From contig WYAX01000016.1 in NCBI GenBank assembly GCA_011525625.1, forward strand, positions 266,235-330,234: a stretch of 64,000 nt of DNA, written 5' to 3'. Shown piece after piece: positions 15,348-23,359 of this stretch. The stretch is from Nitrospira defluvii. Its GTDB lineage: Bacteria; Nitrospirota; Nitrospiria; Nitrospirales; Nitrospiraceae. Positions within the stretch are counted from its first letter, which is position 1. Each line of letters starts with the position of its first letter. A program made the position numbers and the translations under genes. The notes beneath the pieces were generated by a model that worked only from the letters and a program-made list of their open reading frames with translations, was not told the DNA's origin and did no database searches.

Positions 15348-15357
15348 TTCACTGGGC

Positions 15358-15478
15358 GGATGCTGAAAACGGGCTCCAACTTCGTTCTCGGTCGCGCATC
15401 TCCCTGCGACGTATCACAAGAATACGCCTCAGTCGCTGTGCTTCCTGCGGCCTTGTTGGCGGACTGTTTTGAGCATCC
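15358..15478. repeat. Hairpin repeat, family B, copy 4
   Basis: 121 nt with arms GGATGCTGAAAACGGGCTCC and (3' side) GGACTGTTTTGAGCATCC. The centre has changed to GTAT-CACAAGA-ATAC, so the tip stem is kept with different bases. It is in the same orientation as copy 3, ten bases after it. Confidence 0.8.
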
Positions 15479-15484
15479 TTGATC

Positions 15485-15621
15485 AACCGGCTGGCGAAAA
15501 CGGCTTCCGGTTACCTTCCCGTTTCATCAAAATCCTGAATGCACTCCTGCGGGTACGCTCTCGCTGTGCTTCCCCTGTGGCTCTGCTTGAAAGTCATTTC
15601 GAATCTCCTCGGCCGGACTAG
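15485..15621. repeat. Hairpin repeat, family B, copy 5 (degenerate)
   Basis: It begins CCGGCTGGCGAAAACGGCTT, contains CATCAAAATCCTGAATGCAC and CTGCGGGTACGC as in other copies, and ends in GTCATTTCGAATCTCCTCGG. The central palindrome is broken and the arms are poorly matched. Beyond it, to the moaB stop at 15707, only short CAGC/GCTG inverted sequences are seen. Confidence 0.6.
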
Positions 15622-15706
15622 CCGCTAGCGACCAACACCCATCATCAGCTCGCAGCATTCAGTACTGGACAATCCCAACCGCTGAAGGCTGATTGCTGAG
15701 GCCGCT

Positions 15707-16219
15707 CTACTTCGTGAGTTCTTTGACCAGGTGACCGAGTTCGGGGAGGATAAGTTTTTCCATCGCCAGGCGTACGGCGTTTTCTGAGCCTGGGGTGGAG
15801 AAGAGGATGCGGCCCTTGATGATCCCGGCCGTGGCCCGGCTCATGATGGCCGGTGAGCCGATCTCTTGATAGGTCAGGTAGCGGAATACTTCACCGAATC
15901 CATCCAGCCGTTTTTCCAGCATCGCATCGACAGCTTCAAACGTGGAGTCCCGCCGGGAAATGCCCGTTCCACCGTTGATGATGATGGCCTGTACCGAGTC
16001 TGTGGCGACACCGTCCGAGATCCGGGCCTTGATCTGTGCCGGCTCGTCTTTGACGAGATGATAGGCCGCGATCGTATGACCATTCTCCTTCAATAGTTGC
16101 TGGATCAATTGGCCGCTGGTGTCGGTCTCCGGCGTGCGCGTATCGCTGCAGGTGATGATCATGCAGCCGACGGAGCGGGGAGCGTGGTGTTTGTGTTCTT
16201 TGTGGCTTGGGGTGGACAT
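15707..16219 (-). CDS. moaB: MoaB/Mog-family molybdopterin adenylyltransferase-like protein
   Basis: A 170-residue single-domain MoCF protein. Motifs: IITCSDTR near residue 23, INGGTGISRRDSTFEAV near 100 and FSTPGSENAVRLAMEKL near the C-terminus, the loops that bind molybdopterin in MogA/MoaB. Such proteins adenylylate molybdopterin or help its assembly in molybdenum cofactor synthesis, which a nitrite oxidoreductase-bearing organism would need. The His-rich first 13 residues are unusual and may bind metal or be disordered. It lies downstream of the ferredoxin gene on the same strand, separated by a family B repeat. Confidence 0.85.
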   Translation of the reverse strand: MSTPSHKEHKHHAPRSVGCMIITCSDTRTPETDTSGQLIQQLLKENGHTIAAYHLVKDEPAQIKARISDGVATDSVQAIIINGGTGISRRDSTFEAVDAMLEKRLDGFGEVFRYLTYQEIGSPAIMSRATAGIIKGRILFSTPGSENAVRLAMEKLILPELGHLVKELTK

Positions 16220-16226
16220 GGCAATC

Positions 16227-16347
16227 GGATGATGAACATGCCTTCCAGCATCGTTCTCAGCTCCTCACACTCCGCAACGTACCCCTGAGGGTACGCCTCC
16301 GGGTCTGAGTCGACTGCGGCCTTGCCGGCAAGGCATGTTCATGATCC
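16227..16347. repeat. Hairpin repeat, family B, copy 6
   Basis: 121 nt between the ferredoxin-like gene and moaB. Outer arms GGATGATGAACATGCCTT and AAGGCATGTTCATGATCC are a near-perfect inverted repeat whose sequence differs from copy 3, so paired positions changed together. The centre GTACCC-CTGA-GGGTAC is conserved. Confidence 0.85.
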
Positions 16348-16371
16348 TCAACACAACAAGAAGATTCGGAG

Positions 16372-16698
16372 TTACTTCCAGATACTATCCGGATTTAACT
16401 TTTCTGCCGGTTTCCCGCCCTTGATATGCTCATCGAGAATCGTGGCGACGTCGACTTCCGTCACCTTGGAATACCACGTGCCTTCGGGATAGACGACGAC
16501 CGTCGGGCCCTGCTCGCAAGGACCCAGGCAGGACGAGCCTGTCACCAGCACTTCGCCCGGCATGATGCCGCGCTGCATCAGCCCCATGTTGAAGGTCATC
16601 AGCAATTGCGCGGAACCTTGACCACCGCAGGATGGTTTTGGGTGTCCAGGCGGACGGGCGTTGGTGCAGACAAGAATATGATGTTTCGGTTTCGGCAT
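16372..16698 (-). CDS. Thioredoxin-like [2Fe-2S] ferredoxin
   Basis: A 108-residue protein with the cysteine pattern of thioredoxin-fold [2Fe-2S] ferredoxins: C11 and C24 (VCTNARPPGHPKPSC), then C57 and C61 (SSCLGPCEQGPTVVVYPEG). These are small soluble electron carriers, also related to the NuoE/HoxE C-terminal domain. It has no fused partner domain. The upstream gene on the same strand is a gamma-glutamylcyclotransferase-like protein 48 bp away. The redox partner is unknown. Confidence 0.9.
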   Translation of the reverse strand: MPKPKHHILVCTNARPPGHPKPSCGGQGSAQLLMTFNMGLMQRGIMPGEVLVTGSSCLGPCEQGPTVVVYPEGTWYSKVTEVDVATILDEHIKGGKPAEKLNPDSIWK

Positions 16699-16746
16699 CG
16701 TGACCTCGACTCTATATATGGGAAAATTGATGATGTGTCGAATGCG

Positions 16747-17190
16747 TCAGGCTGGCTTATAGGCCTTCCACTGTTCAATGCATTCTTCGGGCAACTTCCA
16801 CTGCTTGAGGCCCTTGAGGACCCAATCGATATAATGTTCCTTCGGCTTGAACTTGCCGATGGGATTGGCCGCATGAGTGGTGACCAGTAATTTTTCACCC
16901 TCTTCCGTGATGACGGTGACCGGCAAATGCCGGTAGGCGCCTTGCGGGACGTCGTTTTCGAATTCGTCGAGGATCTTGAGATCTTCGTCGGTGATCTCGA
17001 AGACGGCTCCCCAGACCTTTTCTCCCGGCGAAGGCACGACGCTCGCCAGGCCGCAACGCCACTGCGTCGACCAGCGGCAGAACTGCACGCTGTGGTCTGG
17101 CAGATAGGCCGTGAAGAGAAACTTGTGTTCTGGGGCGCGACGTTTGAGCTGAGACGGGTTCAAATTGTCTGCGTAAAAGAAGAACTTCAT
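16747..17190 (-). CDS. Gamma-glutamylcyclotransferase-like (AIG2/GGCT) protein
   Basis: A 147-residue protein from the ATG at 17190. FFYADNLNPSQLKRRAP corresponds to the substrate-binding YGSN-type loop, and the segment ILDEFENDVPQGAYRHLPVTV carries the conserved acidic residue of the family (E in EFEN) and the Y-R strand. Members cleave gamma-glutamyl groups with formation of 5-oxoproline, or act on related amides. The LSxx loop is altered to YADNLN, so activity should not be assumed. Longer upstream starts exist, but those residues look non-coding. Confidence 0.75.
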   Translation of the reverse strand: MKFFFYADNLNPSQLKRRAPEHKFLFTAYLPDHSVQFCRWSTQWRCGLASVVPSPGEKVWGAVFEITDEDLKILDEFENDVPQGAYRHLPVTVITEEGEKLLVTTHAANPIGKFKPKEHYIDWVLKGLKQWKLPEECIEQWKAYKPA

Positions 17191-17317
17191 TGAACGGTGA
17201 GGCTCCAGGGTGTCTCGTCGGTTGACCGGTACTTGTACCATAGCGTTGCGCGGCCTTGTCAAGCGCGGCGACCATCGCTCGCGGGCGCATGCAGCGGCCG
17301 GGCCGATCCTTCTCTGA

Positions 17318-17347
17318 TTGACAGAGAAATCGCAGGCCACCTATAGT
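17318..17347 (+). promoter_or_regulatory. Sigma70-type promoter
   Basis: TTGACA, an 18-nt spacer and TATAGT, 44 bp upstream of the ATG at 17392. The -35 box is a perfect match to consensus and the -10 box matches five of six. It is also in the divergent region of the gene starting at 17190. Confidence 0.6.
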
Positions 17348-17391
17348 GATGAGTTCAGTCATCTCTCACCAACGACGGTTCGTGACAACTT

Positions 17392-17847
17392 ATGAGTAAA
17401 GTCATCCATTACGCGGTGCTGCTGCTTTTGCTGGGCGGTGTGTTGGTGTATTGGTGGATGAAGCCGCCCACTCTCAATCCGATCACCGACCCGCGCGCGG
17501 CCGAGGCGTTGGCGCTGGTGCAGACCCATCGAGCCGCCGGCTATCCGACCATTCTCCAGGCCTTTAATGAGCGGGCGCGTATTCAGGAGGCGCGCAAGTT
17601 GGGGCTCCGCTTGGGTGAGTGGCAGGTGATCAAGCAGGATGAGCAGCGGTATGAAGTCCGGATCTACATGCGGGAGCAGGGCACGACGCAGTGGTTTGAG
17701 CGGGACTTTATCTGGCATGTCGACCTGGCGACGAAGCATGTGAATGCCGCGTCGTTGCCGGCCGACGGTTTGATGCCGGAAGGGCCTGAGGCCGGTCGTC
17801 CCGGTCGACCGCCTGGTGGTGCGCCTCCGTTTCCTCCTACAATGTAA
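17392..17847 (+). CDS. Hypothetical membrane-anchored protein
   Basis: A 151-residue protein that I do not recognise. Residues 6-22 form a single hydrophobic segment (a signal anchor, or an uncleaved signal peptide), followed by a soluble alpha/beta domain (about 30-120) and a Gly/Pro-rich tail (GRPGRPPGGAPPFPP). A good sigma70 promoter precedes it. Its 3' end overlaps the convergent Rieske gene by 11 bp. It is probably a periplasm-facing accessory protein. Confidence 0.75.
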   Translation: MSKVIHYAVLLLLLGGVLVYWWMKPPTLNPITDPRAAEALALVQTHRAAGYPTILQAFNERARIQEARKLGLRLGEWQVIKQDEQRYEVRIYMREQGTTQWFERDFIWHVDLATKHVNAASLPADGLMPEGPEAGRPGRPPGGAPPFPPTM

Positions 17848-18163
17848 GCGGGACCTTCACCTGCACATTCGAGCCCTGAACTCTCACCTCGATGCAGGCC
17901 ACGCGAATCTCGGGATTCTCCCGGCGCTCGCCGGTGTGGACGTTGAATCGCCATCCGTGCCACGGGCATACGATCAGGTCACCATTCAGACAGCCTTCGC
18001 CCAACGGTCCGCCTGCATGGGGGCAGGTGTTGTCGACGGCCCGAAACGTCCCGTTTACATTGCAGAGCGCGAGAAAGATCCCGTCGACTTCAACGGTGCG
18101 GCAGGTCCCGGGCGGGACGTGATCCACTTGGGCGACGGTGACGTAGTCGGCGTCCGAATTCAT
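17837..18163 (-). CDS. Rieske-type [2Fe-2S] ferredoxin
   Basis: A 108-residue stand-alone Rieske protein with both cluster loops: CPHAGGPLGEG (Cys and His ligands near residue 47) and CPWHGWRFN (near 66). It resembles the NirD-like/dioxygenase ferredoxin group that passes electrons to an oxygenase or a nitrite reductase. There is no signal peptide, so it is cytoplasmic. No oxygenase or nitrite reductase large subunit is adjacent, so the partner is elsewhere. Confidence 0.92.
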   Translation of the reverse strand: MNSDADYVTVAQVDHVPPGTCRTVEVDGIFLALCNVNGTFRAVDNTCPHAGGPLGEGCLNGDLIVCPWHGWRFNVHTGERRENPEIRVACIEVRVQGSNVQVKVPLTL

Positions 18164-18361
18164 GGAATCCCTTCACAGATCACAGGAAAGTCTGGCTTGA
18201 CTCAGGGTGACGCAACATTGTGGGCACAAACACCTAAGCGCTTGATTTCATTAGCGGCATATGGCATAGATGAATCAGGTTTCTTGCAAGGAAGGATCGT
18301 CACCGCGCCGCCATTTGCTATTCTGTAAATAGTGCACTCATAGGAGATCGCCGGAGCCACT

Positions 18362-18907
18362 ATGGAAATGACCTTGTTGCTCAACTCCACCTATGAACCG
18401 CTGCGTGTTCTGCATTGGCAAAAAGCCATTACCTTGCTCTGGCAAGGGAAGGTCGAAGTCCTCGAAGTCTACGACCGCCAAATCCACGGGATCTCGATTT
18501 CCATCAAGCTGCCTTCGGTGATGCGGCTGCTCAAGCTGGTGAAACTGAAGGACGCCCATCGCGCGGTGAAGTTTTCCCGCATCAATATTTTTACACGCGA
18601 CGGGTATTGCTGTCAGTATTGCCGGCACAAGTTCCGCACGGAAGAACTGACGTTCGACCATGTCGTGCCCATTGCCAAGGGCGGTCGCAAGACCTGGGAG
18701 AACATCGTGACGGCCTGCTGGCGTTGCAACAACCGGAAGAGCGGACGAACGCCGGAAGAAGCCAACATGCGTCTGATGAAGAAGCCGGTGAAGCCTCGCT
18801 GGAGTCCCACGGTGACAATCACCATCGGCATCAGGAATACGCCGGAAAGTTGGCGGGATTACCTGTATTGGAATCTGGAGTTGGATGCCGATCCAGCCGA
18901 GCCGTAG
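18362..18907 (+). CDS. HNH endonuclease family protein
   Basis: A 181-residue protein with a complete HNH core: CQYC near residue 81, the segment LTFDHVVPIAKGGRKTWENI with the catalytic His and Asn, and CWRCNNRKSGRTPEEA. The two CxxC pairs bind a structural zinc. The N-terminal 75 residues (LLNSTYEPLRVLHWQKAITLL) are typical of the widespread chromosomal HNH proteins of unknown role, which are distinct from restriction enzymes and homing nucleases. It is a single-gene unit with no methylase nearby. Confidence 0.9.
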   Translation: MEMTLLLNSTYEPLRVLHWQKAITLLWQGKVEVLEVYDRQIHGISISIKLPSVMRLLKLVKLKDAHRAVKFSRINIFTRDGYCCQYCRHKFRTEELTFDHVVPIAKGGRKTWENIVTACWRCNNRKSGRTPEEANMRLMKKPVKPRWSPTVTITIGIRNTPESWRDYLYWNLELDADPAEP

Positions 18908-18973
18908 AGTGTTCGGTGTTGAGTCGAGGGTGCTGAGGTCACATGCTCACTCAGCGCTCAGCATTCACCACTC
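18907..18973. repeat. Imperfect inverted repeat between convergent genes
   Basis: GAGTGTTCGGTGTTGAG with GGTGCTGAG on one side, and CTCAGC, GCTCAGCATTCACCACTC on the other, pair into an interrupted stem directly after the HNH stop. It probably terminates both this gene and the convergent gene at 18985. Confidence 0.45.
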
Positions 18974-18984
18974 AAATCCCGTGG

Positions 18985-19437
18985 TCAGTACACCTTATCG
19001 ATGGTGATCGTCAGATCGCGACCGCCGGGTAGCGTCGGATTCTTCGCATACCGCCCTTCCATATCTCCCGGTTGTGGTTGACCGGCCTGGCCGTCACGAT
19101 CGAGGCGGGCAATCACGTCGACCATGCCCTTGAGCTCACTGCCTTTGACCATCACGTCCTCGTTCGTAATGTCGAACTGCACCGGAAACTTCGGTCCATC
19201 GAATCGTTTCGCCGCGATGGGGCGCGGAGGACCGGTGGGACGGCGCACGATGACGAAGAGCACATCCGTCGGTTTGACCTGATCAGCCAGGTGTGGTGCG
19301 ATCTGGACCTGCCCGGCAATCGATCCGCCGCCCTGGTCCGGCTCCCCGATATGCGCCACGCCGAAGTATGCCGCCAATGCCGCCACGCCGATGATTCCGC
19401 CGGCCATCGCCAGGGACCGTACTGTATATCCAGCCAC
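18985..19437 (-). CDS. CcmI C-terminal-domain-like protein
   Basis: A 150-residue protein with an N-terminal hydrophobic segment (residues 8-30, signal anchor) and a domain that matches the C-terminal part of CcmI/CycH cytochrome c maturation proteins: TDVLFVIVRRPTGPPRPIAAKRF, then FPVQFDITNEDVMVKG and QPGDMEGRYAKNPTL. In CcmI this domain chaperones apocytochrome c. Here it stands alone without the TPR part. It may serve cytochrome maturation together with the CcsA-like protein at 33809, but that is inferred from family similarity. Confidence 0.75.
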   Translation of the reverse strand: MAGYTVRSLAMAGGIIGVAALAAYFGVAHIGEPDQGGGSIAGQVQIAPHLADQVKPTDVLFVIVRRPTGPPRPIAAKRFDGPKFPVQFDITNEDVMVKGSELKGMVDVIARLDRDGQAGQPQPGDMEGRYAKNPTLPGGRDLTITIDKVY

Positions 19438-19610
19438 ATTAGACTCCTTTGCTAATCCATGACGGGCCTCAGGGCTCTCGCATTCCGCTGCGGGCGCATT
19501 ATACGCAGCTCACGGCGGAAAGGGGAATGGTGGTGCCGGTTTACCCTGTGAAATCGCCTGTTGTATGATACGCCTTTACGTTATTGTGGGCTTCTGGGAG
19601 GACGATTATT

Positions 19611-20267
19611 ATGGCGGCAAATCCTGGGTTTCAAATTTCACTCGATGTGCGTGGCTGGCCGGTGCTGGTTATCGGTGGCAACGAAGAAGCGGCGGACAAG
19701 GTACAGCGGCTGTTGGATGCCGGCGCCAAGGTGACGGTCATCAGCCCGACGCTGCACGAGGTGCTCCGCAAACTTGCGGCCTCGGCAAAGATTATTCATC
19801 GGGGGCGGCATTTTCGCGCGAACGATCTCGAGAGCGTCATTCTGGTGTTGAATACCTTGCGCGACGATCGCGAACTCGCGCACTCGCTGATCCGGTTGGC
19901 TCGAGAACAGAAATTCCTGCTCTGGTCCGTCGACCAGCCCGATGTCTCCAACGTCGTGATGCCGGCCGTGGTCAGTTCCGGGCATATGCGCGTGGCGATC
20001 AGTTCGAGCGGACAGGCGCCGGCGCTGTCTGGATTCATGAAGGAGGATCTGGAGCGTATTCTGGATGGAGAATTCGCCGCTTTTGTCGATTGGCTGAGCG
20101 AACTGCGCGAGCAAGCCAAGGCCAATGAACCCGATGCCGAGAAGCGCCGGGCGCTCTTGCGTGAAGCGTTGGACGGGTTTCGCCTGTTGGGGAAAGTACA
20201 GTACCCGAAAGTCTGGACCGAGCAACGTGCGAAACAGCAGACCGCCGCATCGCCGGCCACGTCATAG
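19611..20267 (+). CDS. Precorrin-2 dehydrogenase/sirohydrochlorin ferrochelatase-like (Met8/CysG N-terminal type)
   Basis: A 218-residue NAD-binding protein. Residues 8-40 (GWPVLVIGGNEEAADKVQRL) form the Rossmann motif of CysG-A/Met8p, and ISSSGQAPALSGFMKEDLE near residue 140 is the conserved S-G-P-hinge. It oxidises precorrin-2 to sirohydrochlorin and may insert iron to make siroheme. It is separate from the uroporphyrinogen-III methylase, which is fused to HemD at 37043. GGGAGGA precedes the ATG at 19611. A thiamine-binding-family protein follows closely. Confidence 0.88.
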   Translation: MAANPGFQISLDVRGWPVLVIGGNEEAADKVQRLLDAGAKVTVISPTLHEVLRKLAASAKIIHRGRHFRANDLESVILVLNTLRDDRELAHSLIRLAREQKFLLWSVDQPDVSNVVMPAVVSSGHMRVAISSSGQAPALSGFMKEDLERILDGEFAAFVDWLSELREQAKANEPDAEKRRALLREALDGFRLLGKVQYPKVWTEQRAKQQTAASPATS

Positions 20268-20284
20268 GAAGGATGGACAGAGAC

Positions 20285-20593
20285 ATGGTGTTATTGGAAT
20301 TCAGTATGTCGCCGCTGGGCAAAGGCGAGAGTGTCAGTCAGTATGTCGCGCGTTCGCTGGACATCATCGACAAGAGTGGAGTGGACTATCGATTGAACCC
20401 GATGGGGACGGTGCTGGAAGGCGAGTGGGATGAGGTCATGGCGGTGGTCAAGAAATGCTACATGCGCATGCGCAAGGACTGTAATCGCATTTCCTGCAGT
20501 ATCAAGATCGACTATCGCAAGGGTCCGAAAGGACGGCTGGCCGGCAAAGTGTCCAGCGTGGAACAGCAACTCAAGCGGAAGTTAAAGGTGTAG
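20285..20593 (+). CDS. MTH1187/YkoF-type thiamine-binding family protein
   Basis: A 102-residue protein starting MVLLEFSMSPLGKGESVSQY, the typical opening of the MTH1187 family (DUF77). The ATG at 20285 aligns with the family, and a second in-frame ATG at 20273 is possible. Members form small ferredoxin-fold tetramers, and some bind thiamine or its precursors. It lies 17 bp after the siroheme dehydrogenase and probably shares its mRNA. The physiological role is unclear. Confidence 0.85.
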   Translation: MVLLEFSMSPLGKGESVSQYVARSLDIIDKSGVDYRLNPMGTVLEGEWDEVMAVVKKCYMRMRKDCNRISCSIKIDYRKGPKGRLAGKVSSVEQQLKRKLKV

Positions 20594-20600
20594 CCGTCCG

Positions 20601-22022
20601 TCATGGCGCGGCGACGTCGGCGCGGGCGTCGTAGCGCAGTGTGCCCTCTGTCTTGAATCGGACCGACAGACTCTCGGCCTGCACTGTCAGGTCTTCCAGC
20701 GACAGCCGCCGGACCGTTCCTCGCAACCGTCCACCGGTCAACTCGCGGTTGAGTCCCTTCTCGAGCGCCTGACGCATCAGATCCAATTCCTCACGAATCG
20801 GCAATGACAGCCTGCCGGCCAACTCTTCCCGCAGCGGTTCGTGCAACCATTCCTCCGCCAGGTCGGTCGCGGGCGTGCGTTCCTTGATGGTGTAATCGAC
20901 TTCCCGGAACAGGATGCGCCCGGACGATTCATCATAGGCCGGCGTGCCCTTCAGGCGCAGGGTCAACGGCAGGAGTCCTCGGAGGATCAGTTCGACTCCC
21001 ACCTGGTTGCCTAATGGATACAGCGTCGCGTTGACGATTTTGATCGTTCCGACGCCCAGTGACCATTCCTGCCCGATGACGGCCTCACGCAGACGTTGAT
21101 TCGCTTCTTCGATCGGCACCTGCAGCGCGTAATCGACATGGAACCCGTCGTTCTGGAACTGGTCGAGCGGTTCGGGGAGCGGCCGGTGACGCGATGGGGG
21201 TTTGGTGCCTCGCACGACTGAGGGCCGTGCGAGGACCCCATAGCCGGCAGCGGGCGTGCCCGAAAGGGGTTCGATGCCGGCCGCAGCAGTGGTCTCCGGG
21301 TTCAGCAACAGCCACAGTTGTTCCGTCTCATCCAGCAGCAACGGCTCCTGGAGATCATTCCAGATGCGGGCGATCGCCGGTTTGAGAGTGACGAGGCCGG
21401 CTGCCTTACGATCGACCGCTGGCAGGACCTCCTGCAAATCACTTCGGTAGACTTGCGCCATCAATGGGCTGGCGTCCACCCCTTGCTCGGACAACAGGCA
21501 GGATTGAGCGGATTGCACGGCGCTGACCTGACTGGCGGGAAGCACCGTATAGCTGCGACCTTGCTTGAACATCGTCGCCACTGTGACCGAAAGCCGCCCC
21601 GTACCTGTGGCTGCATCGCGCTGTCCGCACTCGGCGATTTTTGTGATCGATCCTTTCATTTGCTTGGCATATTCCACACCGAAGGGCACGGTGCTGCGGG
21701 ACAGTAGCCGGTCTGCTGCTGTGGTCGAATTCTGTTCGTCGGGCCAGAGTCGATACTTGAGAAACCCGCTCCCGCCGCCCAAGGTGATCCATTCGCGTCC
21801 GTGGCTGTGATGTGTCGCAAGATGTTGGTTGATGTTCCCGTACAACTCCGCGAGTGGTGTCACCGGAATCGGGACATGGACAGTCATGGCGGACGGCTTC
21901 ACAACGGCTGGTCCCGGGACCTGTGGGTTTACGGCCATGGCTGGTGTGATCGGGATTGCAAGCAGGATGAGGGCGCACGCTCGAATCAGCGGGTGCTGCG
22001 TCAACGGGATCCAGCGGCTCAT
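20601..22022 (-). CDS. DUF4403-like exported protein
   Basis: A 473-residue protein from the ATG at 22022, with a Sec signal peptide (LIRACALILLAIPITPAMA). The segment VHVPIPVTPLAELYGNINQHL and the C-terminal half (PLTLRLKGTPAYDESSGRI and LRGTVRRLSLEDLTVQAESL) follow the DUF4403 pattern of lipid- or envelope-associated tubular lipid-binding-like domains. It is located in the periplasm or outer envelope. It is the last gene of the long minus-strand block, 66 bp past the end of the region before alr, and converges with the MTH1187 gene (7-bp gap). The function is not established. Confidence 0.65.
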   Translation of the reverse strand: MSRWIPLTQHPLIRACALILLAIPITPAMAVNPQVPGPAVVKPSAMTVHVPIPVTPLAELYGNINQHLATHHSHGREWITLGGGSGFLKYRLWPDEQNSTTAADRLLSRSTVPFGVEYAKQMKGSITKIAECGQRDAATGTGRLSVTVATMFKQGRSYTVLPASQVSAVQSAQSCLLSEQGVDASPLMAQVYRSDLQEVLPAVDRKAAGLVTLKPAIARIWNDLQEPLLLDETEQLWLLLNPETTAAAGIEPLSGTPAAGYGVLARPSVVRGTKPPSRHRPLPEPLDQFQNDGFHVDYALQVPIEEANQRLREAVIGQEWSLGVGTIKIVNATLYPLGNQVGVELILRGLLPLTLRLKGTPAYDESSGRILFREVDYTIKERTPATDLAEEWLHEPLREELAGRLSLPIREELDLMRQALEKGLNRELTGGRLRGTVRRLSLEDLTVQAESLSVRFKTEGTLRYDARADVAAP

Positions 22023-22168
22023 GCTCGTGTCCTTCTGCGGTGTGCGTGAGGGATTGTGATCAAACTGCGCTCTCGAGACTACGTATGGACTATGCGGGAA
22101 CAAGGCAGCGAAGACAAGAGGATGCCGAGTCGACTTATGGCACAGACCTGTGCGCAGGGCCGTAGGCG

Positions 22169-23332
22169 TCAGCTGGATTGAGACGCTGAGCCGGCGGGCG
22201 AGTCGAGCGGGAGATACCGACGCGGCACGCGGGGGCCGATGGCGCAGAGAATTTCATACGGAACGGTTTGCTGCCAGGCGGCCAGGTCGGATGCGGTGAT
22301 GCGCTCGGACCTCTGTTGTCCGATCAGAATCGCCTCCTCTCCCACCTGCACGCCGGGCACGTCCGTGACGTCGACCATCGTCATGTCCATGCAGACCCGT
22401 CCGATCACCGGCACTCGTCGTCCGCCGATCAGTACCTGTCCGCGATTCGAAAGCAGCCGGTTGTACCCGTCGGCATACCCGACCGGAAGCACGGCCACAC
22501 GCGTCTGCCGCGACGCGATGAAGGTCCGGTTGTAACTCACGCTGCTTCCAGGTGAAATCGTATGCACATGCGCGACGGTCGTCTTCCAGGTCAGGATCGG
22601 CCGCAATTCGGGAGCCTGCGTGTCGTTCGAGAGCGTATGGTAGCCATAGAGCATGATCCCCGGCCGTACGAGGGAATGGATGCTGGTGGGATATTTGATG
22701 ATACCTGCGCTATTGGCCACGTGAATCAGCGGAATCGCCAGGCCGCGTTCTTGTACGTGATGGAGAGCCTGCTGAAATCGCGTGAGTTGTTCCTCCGTCT
22801 GTCCTGCATCCCGATTGTCTGCGTCAGCCAGATGCGTCATCAGGCCTTCAAGGCGCAGAGAGCCGCGTAGTTCCGACCTAGCAAGGAGTTCAAGCAGGTC
22901 GTTCGGCGACACCCCCAATCGTCCCATGCCGGTCTCGACTTTGATATGGACGGGGTAGGGAGTTGGGGGGGTTCGGGCATGGGCAGCGAAGGTCGGAATC
23001 AGGTCCGCTCTGTACAGCACGGGCGTTAGGCGATGGGCCACCAGCTCCGCAAATTGTGCAGGAACGGTTGCGCCCATGACCAGGATCGTGTCCTGAATGC
23101 CTGCCTGGCGCAGAGCGATGCCCTCGTCCGGGGTGGCCACACCGAACCGGCGGACGGCCAGTTTTTGCAGTGCGCGGCTAATTTCAATGGCGCCGTGTCC
23201 GTAGGCATTGGCCTTCACGACGGCCAGCACATCGGCGCGCGGGGCCAGTCGCCGCACGTGGGCCACATTCTGAGCAAGGGCGGTCAGATCGACGGAGGCT
23301 GAGGTTGGGGAGGATTCGGACGGCTGGTACAC
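22169..23332 (-). CDS. alr: Alanine racemase
   Basis: A 387-residue fold-type III PLP enzyme that interconverts L- and D-alanine for peptidoglycan. The PLP lysine is in VVKANAYGHG near residue 39, the second catalytic base tyrosine is in SVSYNRTF near 272, and VRPGIMLYG is also present. The GTG start at 23332 gives a normal length. It follows frr by 27 bp in the same direction, so it is at the end of the rpsB-tsf-pyrH-frr transcript. Confidence 0.95.
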   Translation of the reverse strand: MYQPSESSPTSASVDLTALAQNVAHVRRLAPRADVLAVVKANAYGHGAIEISRALQKLAVRRFGVATPDEGIALRQAGIQDTILVMGATVPAQFAELVAHRLTPVLYRADLIPTFAAHARTPPTPYPVHIKVETGMGRLGVSPNDLLELLARSELRGSLRLEGLMTHLADADNRDAGQTEEQLTRFQQALHHVQERGLAIPLIHVANSAGIIKYPTSIHSLVRPGIMLYGYHTLSNDTQAPELRPILTWKTTVAHVHTISPGSSVSYNRTFIASRQTRVAVLPVGYADGYNRLLSNRGQVLIGGRRVPVIGRVCMDMTMVDVTDVPGVQVGEEAILIGQQRSERITASDLAAWQQTVPYEILCAIGPRVPRRYLPLDSPAGSASQSS

Positions 23333-23359
23333 GCAGTGTCTGACAACAGAATTGCGGCG

